The notes beneath the pieces were generated by a model. The model saw only the letters and a program-made list of their open reading frames with translations, had not been told where the DNA came from and made no database searches. Below, piece by piece: positions 56,948-64,000 of a stretch of 64,000 nucleotides of DNA (its first letter is position 1; the number at the start of each line of letters is the position of its first letter). The position numbers and the translations under genes were made by a program. Source of the DNA: CAYTBN01 sp964436045 (GTDB lineage: Bacteria; Myxococcota_A; UBA796; UBA9615; CAYRNR01); NCBI GenBank assembly GCA_964436045.1, contig CAYTBN010000031.1:20108-84107 (forward strand), given 5' to 3'.

Positions 56948-57046
56948 CGAGCCCTCCATCTTGCCGCGTTCCAGCATAGCCCGGTCTCCGGACCCCCCCG
57001 CGTCAAGAAAGGGTCAATCAATCTCCGACAACTTCTTCACTAACGA

Positions 57047-57075
57047 GTCTCCATCCCGAAATGCGGGATGGAGAC
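57047..57075. repeat. 12-bp hairpin, REP-like
   Basis: GTCTCCATCCCG and CGGGATGGAGAC are a perfect 12-bp inverted repeat with a five-base loop (AAATG). Shares its core with 50086-50107. No T-run follows either side, so it is not a typical terminator; it lies between the divergent C25 and redoxin genes. Confidence 0.75.
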
Positions 57076-57082
57076 TGGCGTG

Positions 57083-57238
57083 GTTCCCAAGGCCAAGATG
57101 AGTCATTTTTCGCGAGGTCAATGGTCCGGCACACCGGGAGGGCAAGGGTTTCCGCGGAGACGTACTCGTGTACGTCGCACAAGGAAACCCGCGGCCCGAC
57201 GCCGAGATCGCGGAAAAGGGCCATTTTGGGATGGGAAC
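57083..57238. repeat. 156-nt imperfect palindrome (MITE-like or structured RNA)
   Basis: Outer arms begin GTTCCCA and end TGGGAAC, with TTTTTCGCGA facing TCGCGGAAAA inside. A second stem GGGTTTCC (57146-57153) pairs with GGAAACCC (57183-57190), and the centre GACGTAC-TCGT-GTACGTC (57159-57176) is perfect. The whole stretch can fold into one long hairpin. No supportable ORF lies in it. Together with the 57047 hairpin it fills most of the 363-bp gap. Confidence 0.7.
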
Positions 57239-57310
57239 TAACGAAATGGACGATCCGCACGCTATCATGGGCCGTCCGCGAGATAGCAACCTTTTCAATT
57301 GGAGGAGTCG

Positions 57311-58090
57311 ATGTTGCGGCGACTTCCGGGCTCGATGGCCTGGGTGCTCGTTGTGTTGCTCGCCGTCGGCCTCGGCCTGTGGGGCTGCCCCGGGACCGGT
57401 GGAAGCGACGACGACGACAACGGTGACGATGACGACGGGGCTGGCCCGGATTCCGACGAGGACGGCGACGGACTGACGCTGGCCGAGGAGGAGGAGGCCG
57501 GCACCGATCCGGACAACCCGGACACCGACGGCGATGGCTGGGAAGACGGGGAGGAGTACGACGGCAACTTCGATCCGAATGACTCCTCGGACATGCCCTA
57601 CCAGGGCGGCTGGGGCCGGGACGACTGCTGGAACGACTTCAACATGGCGGCCTACGGCAGCGGCGACACCGCGTCGGACTTCGCCCTGGTAGACCAGTTC
57701 GGCGACTCCGTGCACCTGCGGGATTTCTGCGGACGGGCGATCTACGTGGAGTCCGGGGCAATCTGGTGACCTGGTTGTAATTCGCACGTCGGTACGGCGG
57801 AGCAAAATTACCAGGACTACAAGGATCGCGGATTGATCGTCGTCTACCTGCTCGGCGAGGGCGCCGGGTACGGAGCGCAGGCCACGCAGCAGGACGCTGC
57901 GACCTGGGCGGACATGCACAACCTGACCTTCCCCGTTGTCGCCGATCCCGGCTGGGTCGAGGCCTCGAAGTTCGAGACCGATGGCTACATCCCCAGCCAG
58001 TCCCTGATCGGCACGGGCCTCGAGGTGCTCAAGGTGGACGCCCAGTGGATCTCCGCTGGGGAGTTCGAGAGCGCGCTGCCGGACGAATAG
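57311..58090 (+). CDS. Predicted selenocysteine-containing redoxin lipoprotein
   Basis: ATG 57311 gives 259 residues if the TGA at 57767-57769 (codon 153) is read as Sec. Signal and lipobox (AVGLGLWGC), a D4-NGDDDD stalk, a TSP3-like pair (DSDEDGDGLTLAEEEEAG, TDPDNPDTDGDGWEDGEEYD), then a TlpA/AhpC-TSA thioredoxin fold: FALVDQFGDSVHLRDFCG, VESGAIW-U-PGCNSHVGTA, LTFPVVADPGWVEASKF, YIPSQSLIGTGLEVLKVD. The family has WCxxC here, so Sec replaces the attacking Cys. The phase stays open and conserved for 107 codons after the UGA. Likely thiol-dependent redox enzyme at the outer or inner membrane surface. Alternatives: nonsense mutation of TGC/TGT. Confidence 0.82.
57770..57815 (+). promoter_or_regulatory. 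Bacterial SECIS-like stem-loop after UGA codon 153
   Basis: Directly after the UGA: CCTGGT (57770-57775) pairs with ACCAGG (57810-57815), AATT (57779-57782) with AATT (57806-57809). The upper stem CGC-A-CGT pairs with ACG-GCG around a CGGT loop (57790-57793). The GGU apex lies 22-24 nt after the UGA, within the range of known bacterial SECIS elements, which SelB recognises. Drawn by eye, not folded by program. Confidence 0.7.
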
Positions 58091-58092
58091 GT

Positions 58093-58121
58093 CCGGGACC
58101 GAGACCGAGTCCGAGTCCGAG
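58093..58121. repeat. CCGAGN hexanucleotide tandem tract
   Basis: About five tandem units of CCGRGA/CCGAGT just after the redoxin stop. The same unit makes a longer tract at 62832-62896. Confidence 0.8.
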
Positions 58122-58136
58122 TTCATCCCCCAGAAC

Positions 58137-58161
58137 GACAAAACCGGCCCCGTAGGCCGGT
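58137..58161 (-). terminator. Probable intrinsic terminator of the small minus-strand gene
   Basis: On the minus strand ACCGGCC, a five-base loop and GGCCGGT form a seven-pair GC stem followed by TTTTG. It lies 20 bp after the stop of the 63-residue protein gene. Confidence 0.6.
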
Positions 58162-58181
58162 CCTGCGCGAATTTGGGGCGA

Positions 58182-58373
58182 TCAGCGCCGGTGGCGCTTG
58201 AGGCCCGTCAGTCCGAGGACCAGCAGGATGGTCAGCGCGATGCCCGCGATCCGCTCGACGGAGAAGGGGCCCTCGCCCGCAAGGCTGGCCGCAGCCGAGC
58301 CGGAACCGGCGATGGCGTGACCCGCCACGAGCAACAAGAGCAATATCGGAGTGAATCCTCGCACAGCGTGCAA
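58182..58373 (-). CDS. Small exported protein with C-terminal helix and basic tail
   Basis: 63 residues from TTG 58373 or GTG 58364; no strong ribosome site. A signal-like start (FTPILLLLLVAGHAIAGSG) and a C-terminal helix plus basic cluster (IAGIALTILLVLGLTGLKRH), separated by about 15 residues. The shape is that of a mini sortase-like or rhombosortase-type tail protein. Followed by a GC stem with TTTT. Function unknown. Confidence 0.5.
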   Translation of the reverse strand: MHAVRGFTPILLLLLVAGHAIAGSGSAAASLAGEGPFSVERIAGIALTILLVLGLTGLKRHRR

Positions 58374-58459
58374 CCTAACCTCCGCCCCGGGTTTTAGGAA
58401 CGCTTTTTTTGTCAGACGGCCCGCGCGGTCAAAAATTCACCGGCCAGTTGCCGCAGCCA

Positions 58460-58485
58460 CCCAGGGCTCGTCGACGAGCCCTGGG
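58460..58485. repeat. 26-nt perfect palindrome
   Basis: CCCAGGGCTCG-TCGA-CGAGCCCTGGG, ending 2 bp before the stop of the 58488-59504 gene on its downstream side. No T-run follows on the minus strand, so it may be a factor-independent RNA end protector or a terminator without U-tract. Confidence 0.75.
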
Positions 58486-58487
58486 CG

Positions 58488-59504
58488 CTACTCGCCGATG
58501 ACCCCCGCTCCGGCCACGACGACCACCAGCTCGGCGGACACCGGCACGTCGTCAGCGAGCTCCGCCAGGTCGGCGCCCTCGCAGCGCAGCTCGTACTCGG
58601 CCGCGGCTCCGGCACAAGCGCCTCGCGAGCGGACGACCACCAGGTATTCCCCGTCGACGGTCTCGATCTCTGCCGCCGGACAGCTGTACGCTGGCGGCGG
58701 CCAGGTGCATTCGAAGCTGTCGTCGGCCTCGATCACGGTGCATCCGTCGGGTCCGTTGACGTAAAACGCCGGGTCGAAGCTGGTCTCGGCGGCCACGGTG
58801 TCGACCGTGAGCTGGACCGTCTGCCCGGCCACGCCGCTGAACTGAAAAGCGTCGGCGACCGTGCCCTCGCAGTCGAGCTGGCCTGTGACCGCGGACGAGC
58901 CGGGGAAGCCGGTCTCGGCGTCCGAGGATCCCACCTCGCCGCAGTCCTCGTAGTAGGGATCCACGTCGATCCAGGCCTGGTAGGTCCAGGTCCAGGCGAT
59001 GTCGTTGCCGGCGCGTGCGTAGGTCCCCTCGGTGGAGTTCTCGTGCGACAGCACCCACCAGTAGGGCCCATCGCCGGACACCGTATACCCGGTCAGCAAT
59101 GCGTCGCCGTAGTAGTACATGCCGTACCATTCCATGACGCCGAACGATGGTGCATGGGCCAGCACCAGGCTCTCGTGGCCGCCGCCCGGGAGGTAGGACA
59201 GCAATGGATCGAGGAAGCAATCCGGCGAGCCGCTGTCGGAGACCACCGAGGCATCGATCGAGAAGGCGAAGTCACACTCGGGACACGTGCCGCCGTAGCG
59301 TTCGCCCTGCAACTCCAGGTCGGCGTCGCACAGCGGCTCGCCCGCCAGAGTGGACTGGACGCTGACGTTGCCGGCGAACGACGACGGCCAGTCGACCGCG
59401 TCATCGTCATCCGCGTCGTCGTCGTCCCCTCCCTGGTCGCAGGCCGGGCCGCCGACGAGCAGCATGGCGGCGATAAGCGCGATGATCAGGTCACGGTGTG
59501 TCAT
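58488..59504 (-). CDS. Lipoprotein with Asp stalk, unknown beta domain
   Basis: ATG 59504 after GGGGGAG; 338 residues. Lipobox LVGGPAC then DQGGDDDDADDDDAVD. Asp at +2 would keep the protein in the inner membrane under the E. coli Lol rule, unlike the other lipoproteins here. The mature part has paired cysteines (GERYGGTCPECDFAFS, SGSPDCFL, YYEDCGEVG, GQLDCEGTVA, CTWPPPAYSC) and a jelly-roll-like end (VAGQTVQLTVDTVAAETSFD). No family recognised. Its start overlaps the ASST-like stop (ATGA). Confidence 0.75.
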   Translation of the reverse strand: MTHRDLIIALIAAMLLVGGPACDQGGDDDDADDDDAVDWPSSFAGNVSVQSTLAGEPLCDADLELQGERYGGTCPECDFAFSIDASVVSDSGSPDCFLDPLLSYLPGGGHESLVLAHAPSFGVMEWYGMYYYGDALLTGYTVSGDGPYWWVLSHENSTEGTYARAGNDIAWTWTYQAWIDVDPYYEDCGEVGSSDAETGFPGSSAVTGQLDCEGTVADAFQFSGVAGQTVQLTVDTVAAETSFDPAFYVNGPDGCTVIEADDSFECTWPPPAYSCPAAEIETVDGEYLVVVRSRGACAGAAAEYELRCEGADLAELADDVPVSAELVVVVAGAGVIGE

Positions 59505-60889
59505 AGCTCCCCCACGAGCATTGGGATACGTTCGGTCATGTAGGGCGCGGCCAGTTCCTCGCCAGCGCCGCTCATCCACAGCTCCCAGGCCATGGTCCCG
59601 TCCGGCGTCACCTCGAAGACCCGGCTCGGGCTGTCCCCGGCGATCAGGCTCCCGGCCGTCACCAGCGTGTTGCCGTTGGCCAGCCGGTCGGCGTCGCCCA
59701 TGGCGAGGGTACTCCACGGATCGTCGGCCAGACCGCCGGGGTACTCCCAGGCGATCTCGGCGGTCATCGCCTCCTCGTCGATGGCGAGCTCCAGGACGCG
59801 AGAGAAGTCCCGCGCTGTGCCGCCGTTGTCGTACAGCAGGATGTTGCCGTTCGGCTGCAGCTCGGGCGCGTGCGCCTCGTGGAACCAGGGGTGCTCGGCG
59901 TCCGGATCGGGATCGAAGTCCCCGCCCTCTCCCAGCCGCCACAAGACGGCGCCATCCGCGCGGTCGATCTTGTGCAGGGTGCTGTTCATGCGACCGTTGT
60001 AGTAGGCCACGTTCTCTTCGAGGTCGGCCAGCACGGCGTTTCCCCAGGGGTAGATGCTCACAGGTAGGTTCTCGGCACTCCATGTCCAGGTGGAGTTCAG
60101 CTCCGCGTCGAACTGCTGGATCACGTCGAAGAGGTCGGCGTCCTTGCCGTCGTAGTAGAGGGCCAGGTAGTCGCCGCTCGACAGCCGGGTGAACGAGTGG
60201 TGCATGGCGCCGATGGTGACCAGCTGGGCGTCCCCGACCTGCACGGGCCCCTCCCAGACCACCTCGCCGGCCAGGTTCACCTCCACGGCGGGCGCGTCCG
60301 GGGCCACGCCGGCTCCGACCAGCACCCGCGGGTGGGCCGAGTCCTCGCCGTCTACCAGACTGACCTCCACATCGTTGCGGCCGTCGCGGTCGGACTGCCG
60401 CCAGTACCAAACCGGCTCGCCGTCCATGTCGAACATCGCCGCCGTCACCGGGTAGTTGACTCCCTTCACTGCCACGTTGGTCAGCGTCCAGCCCGGCTCG
60501 GCAAGGGTCTCGTCGTATTCGGCCACTTCGGTGACCAGGTCACCAAAAGGCACGGAGCCGGTCTCGTAGGTCAGTTGATCCGAGCGGCTCTCCACGCCGC
60601 CCGCGGCCACCGAGACCGCCTGTAGCGTGTAGCTTGTCTCCGGCCGCATGCCGATCACGAGCACCTCGTGGTCCGTACCCTGAGCGCCCTCGACGAACCA
60701 GCGGAGGTCCCCGCCGGGACCGAACTCGACCCGGGGGTGGGTCGGCTCGCTCGTGGTCCAGTGCACGAAACACGAGAGGGTACTGCGGGGGTTGTCCGTC
60801 ACCTCGACGTCCGCGAGCTGCGGCTCGCAGCCCAACAGCACTGTGATGTACGCGAGGGCGGGGATCGGTAACGGTGATGGCTGTCTCAT
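59501..60889 (-). CDS. Arylsulfotransferase-like (ASST) lipoprotein 1
   Basis: ATG 60889 gives 462 residues. Lipobox YITVLLGC. An Ig/FN3-like domain (STLSCFVHWTTSEPTHPRVE) precedes the six-bladed ASST propeller: FDMDGEPVWYWRQSD, IGAMHHSFTRLSSGDYLALY, FHEAHAPELQPNGNILLYDN (a conserved His), GDADRLANGNTLVTAG. ASSTs move sulfate between phenols without PAPS; many relatives in these bacteria are not proven sulfotransferases. 23 bp after the paralogue, 4-bp overlap with the next lipoprotein. Confidence 0.85.
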   Translation of the reverse strand: MRQPSPLPIPALAYITVLLGCEPQLADVEVTDNPRSTLSCFVHWTTSEPTHPRVEFGPGGDLRWFVEGAQGTDHEVLVIGMRPETSYTLQAVSVAAGGVESRSDQLTYETGSVPFGDLVTEVAEYDETLAEPGWTLTNVAVKGVNYPVTAAMFDMDGEPVWYWRQSDRDGRNDVEVSLVDGEDSAHPRVLVGAGVAPDAPAVEVNLAGEVVWEGPVQVGDAQLVTIGAMHHSFTRLSSGDYLALYYDGKDADLFDVIQQFDAELNSTWTWSAENLPVSIYPWGNAVLADLEENVAYYNGRMNSTLHKIDRADGAVLWRLGEGGDFDPDPDAEHPWFHEAHAPELQPNGNILLYDNGGTARDFSRVLELAIDEEAMTAEIAWEYPGGLADDPWSTLAMGDADRLANGNTLVTAGSLIAGDSPSRVFEVTPDGTMAWELWMSGAGEELAAPYMTERIPMLVGEL

Positions 60890-60912
60890 GCGACGAATCC
60901 CCCGGCGCGCGC

Positions 60913-62007
60913 TCACAACAACCCCTCGACCAGCGCCGGGTCGTATTTGAAGGTGCGGTAGTGGGGCATCACCTCGCCCTCGAAGGTCTCCCACGTGTGC
61001 CATTTCCACACGACGTCGCCGTCCTCGGTGACCTCGAACGCCATCCCTCCCAGCGAGTCGGCGATGTAGGTGTTGCCGTTGGGCAGGCGCTGGGCGGAGC
61101 CGTAGAACCGCGAATAGAAGTCCTCGACCGGGTCCGCCTGGTAGGTCCAGACGATCTCCTCGGTGACCGGGTCCAGCTCCACGATCCGCGACCACTCCCG
61201 CGTCGAGCCGTTGTCGTAGATCAGGATGTGGCCGTTGTCGAGCATGGTGGGCATGTGCTGGCCCTCGAGGTGGCCGGGGCCCTAGGCCCAAACCAGCGCC
61301 ATCGTGTCCAGGTCGATCACGCCGATGGTGTTCAGGTTGCAAAACGAGAACAGTAGATTGCCTTCGCGGAACCGCGGATCCGTGTCACCAGCCGGAGTCG
61401 CCGGCAGGATCTCGACCGTGTTGGCGTGAGCCCAGTCCTCGTCGGAGGCCGGGAACTCCACATCGACGAAGTCCCGCAGCTTCAGCGCGTGTTCGTCGGT
61501 GTGCCACACCCAGAGCACCTCGTCGTCGGGCGTCACCTCGGCGAAGTAGTCGCTCTTGAGGACGTCGTCGAACAGGTCGTGGTTGCTCACGTACTCCCGG
61601 CCGAGGATCACGGTGTTGCCGCCGTCGAGCCGGTGGACGTCGTGGTGGGCGGGCTGGTCGAGGATCTGGACGACTTGGCTGTCCCAGCCCACGTCGAGCA
61701 CGTGAGCACCGAGCACGCCGGAGCCGCTGGTCACGGTGACGACTCTGCCATCGTCACGCAACTCGGCGTAGCCCCACACCCGCGCCTCGTGGTCCGCCGT
61801 CCACTGGTGTACGACGTTGGCGTCCATGTCGATCAGGTAGGCCCCGCCGTTCTCCACGCCGGAGTACAGCATGTAGGAGGGCCACGCTCGGTCGGCGTCG
61901 TATGGGCCGACGAGCCCGCCGAAAGGGAACTCGCCGGGCTCGTCGGTCGGGCAAGCGAGCAGCAGAAGAGACAGCAGCAGCGGGACTGTGCGGATCGCGG
62001 AGCTCAT
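60913..62007 (-). pseudogene. Arylsulfotransferase-like lipoprotein 2 with an in-frame TAG
   Basis: ATG 62007 to TGA 60913 is one phase of 364 codons, broken only by TAG at 61282-61284 (codon 242). Lipobox (LLSLLLLAC, PTDEPG) then ASST propeller: MLYSGVENGGAYLIDMDANV, PAHHDVHRLDGGNTVILGRE, WAHANTVEILPATPAG, and across the stop ALVWA-stop-GPGHLEGQHMPTMLDNG, then HILIYDNGSTREWSRIVELD. Relatives have Trp or Tyr in that position (vW.WGPG). So it is intact apart from one base. Possibly a base-call error in a CCAGG site (see findings). Confidence 0.78.
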
Positions 62008-62127
62008 CGGTCCTCCTCCCAGGCGTAGCGCCACGCAGAGTATCACCTCCCGCGCCGGGGGGAAGAAGACACCATGCACCCGGGGGCGGGCGAAGATCCG
62101 CGGCGCCCAACGTGGCCCGCGCCCGCT

Positions 62128-62814
62128 TCAGCCGTCGCCGGCCCGCAGGAAACCGGGGGCCAGCTCGCGGATCCAACCGGTGTCCCGTTCCGGACGCCGT
62201 ACGGCAACCGCAGCGCACTTGGTCGGCTCCAGGGAGAAGAAGGCTTCGATCAGCATCGTCCCTGTCGCGGGGTCGATCTCCGGGTGGGCCTGGACGCCCC
62301 AGATCGGGCGGGTGGGATGGCGGAAACCGTGGATCCGGCAGTCCTCGCTGCGGGCGGTGACCACGAAGCCGTCGGGCACCCGCGTGACCTCGTCGAAGTG
62401 GGAGGCGAAGACCCACAGGGGCCGCTCGGCGCCCCGGAACATCGCCTCGCCCGGCTCGATCTCGAGGCGGATCCAGCCCATCTCGGGCACCCGGGCGCGA
62501 CCTACCCCGCCGCCGAGGGCCAGCGCCACCAGCTGGTGACCGTGACAGGAGCCGAGGATCGCTAACCCACGGTCGGCCGCCTCGCGGACCAGCGCCAGCC
62601 GCGGGGCGACCCACGGCTCGTCGTCGACGATCGACGCCTCCGAGCCGCTGACCACGACGTGGGTGAACTCCCCGAGGGCGGGGGGCGTCTGCTCCCGGGT
62701 GACCCCCGTCATCTCGACCTGGCTGCCGAAGGCGCGGCGCCAGTGGTCGAAGGGTTTGTAGACCTCCGGGTTGATCGCGTGATCCAGGACCAGCACGTGG
62801 GGAGCGGGAGTCAT
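62128..62814 (-). CDS. Class-I glutamine amidotransferase-like protein
   Basis: ATG 62814 gives 228 residues: VLVLDHAINPEVYKPFDHWR, VVVSGSEASIVDDEPW, the nucleophile in ILGSCHGHQLVALALGG, and the His-Glu pair in WGVQAHPEID. This is the GATase1 domain as in GMP synthase-like or GuaA-related stand-alone enzymes. Substrate not known; may hydrolyse gamma-glutamyl compounds. Upstream of the ASST-like operon by 120 bp on the same strand. Confidence 0.85.
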   Translation of the reverse strand: MTPAPHVLVLDHAINPEVYKPFDHWRRAFGSQVEMTGVTREQTPPALGEFTHVVVSGSEASIVDDEPWVAPRLALVREAADRGLAILGSCHGHQLVALALGGGVGRARVPEMGWIRLEIEPGEAMFRGAERPLWVFASHFDEVTRVPDGFVVTARSEDCRIHGFRHPTRPIWGVQAHPEIDPATGTMLIEAFFSLEPTKCAAVAVRRPERDTGWIRELAPGFLRAGDG

Positions 62815-62831
62815 GGCCCGGAAGATAGCAT

Positions 62832-62896
62832 CCGGGACCGGGACCGGGACCGAGACCGAGACCGAGACCGGGACCGAGTCCGAGTCCGAGACCGAG
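62832..62896. repeat. CCGRGN hexanucleotide tandem tract (about 11 units)
   Basis: Units CCGGGA, CCGAGA and CCGAGT in tandem, 65 nt. It sits between the GATase start and the ATG of the Asp-rich protein, so copy number could affect spacing to either promoter. Related to 58093-58121. Confidence 0.85.
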
Positions 62897-62983
62897 CCCT
62901 CGTCCGAGCCGGGCTCGGAACGACCCCGTCGATGGGCCCGCCGATTGCGCGTTTCCGTGGGGTCTTCCAAGGAGGGTGCGACG

Positions 62984-63724
<741 letters not shown>

Positions 63725-63795
63725 TCCCCTCGCCGGTTGAATTCCCCCGCACGCGTAAGCAAGATGCCGTCTACCGTCGAGAAAGGGCCACGCCC

Positions 63796-64000
<205 letters not shown>

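Noticed and set aside
57018..57260. 80-codon minus-strand frame across the palindromic element
   Set aside because: The frame follows the symmetry of the repeat; no ribosome site and no similarity.

Overview
This is a GC-rich, gene-dense chromosomal stretch, most likely from a Myxococcota/Deltaproteobacteria-type organism. The reasons are: many secreted proteins with MopE-type DxDxDG/CDG repeats, RCC1 or FG-GAP repeats; four C-terminal Cys-x-Cys + membrane helix + Arg-cluster tails of MYXO-CTERM type; and a sigma-54/FHA regulator beside a PAS histidine kinase. No rRNA, tRNA or CRISPR was seen. The exact taxon cannot be fixed from the sequence.

Layout. 1-4.5 kb: B12/radical-SAM protein (cut by the window edge), FAD oxidoreductase, pentapeptide-repeat/K+-channel fusion, HDOD protein. 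4.5-14.4 kb: an M23 peptidase with two in-frame stops, then a glycan- or metabolite-tailoring neighbourhood (small membrane proteins, O-carbamoyltransferase, TusA-like carrier overlapping a PP-loop enzyme, SGNH-TPR hydrolase, large membrane protein) ending at an insertion sequence. 14.5-22.8 kb: phosphodiesterase lipoprotein, secreted RCC1/MopE lipoproteins, an iron-ADH/SCP2 fusion, a TerB-like protein. 22.9-27.3 kb: proC, the kinase/sigma-54 pair, a thioredoxin remnant, a Cys-rich lipoprotein. 27.3-33 kb: a tetrapyrrole operon (hemX-like, hemA, hemC, hemB, hemL) with a ThiS-like gene upstream. 33-37 kb: NYN RNase-like protein and a MopE/beta-helix lipoprotein. 37-44.4 kb: TetR-controlled tripartite ABC exporter with its own TolC. 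44.4-62 kb: secreted and surface proteins (OmpA-like, TSP3, FG-GAP, gingipain-type C25, redoxin, two arylsulfotransferase-like proteins). 62-64 kb: class-I amidotransferase, secreted Asp-rich protein, start of glnS.

Most notable: a lipoprotein redoxin (57311-58090) whose thioredoxin motif reads W-UGA-P-G-C. The reading frame stays open for about 107 codons after the UGA, and a bacterial SECIS-like hairpin with a GGU apex follows it. A second peroxiredoxin-like gene (44838, minus strand) carries UGA in the same UxxC position with its own hairpin, but is truncated. Together they suggest the organism makes selenoproteins, one of them an extracytoplasmic lipoprotein on an Asp-rich stalk.

Other recurring themes: thirteen proteins share a (D)n-T/A/S-G low-complexity stalk beside an N-terminal lipobox or C-terminal anchor; a 29-bp-arm palindrome is inserted in frame at the start of an ABC ATPase; and several disrupted secreted genes have their lesions at would-be CCAGG sites, which may be a sequencing or methylation artefact rather than true decay.
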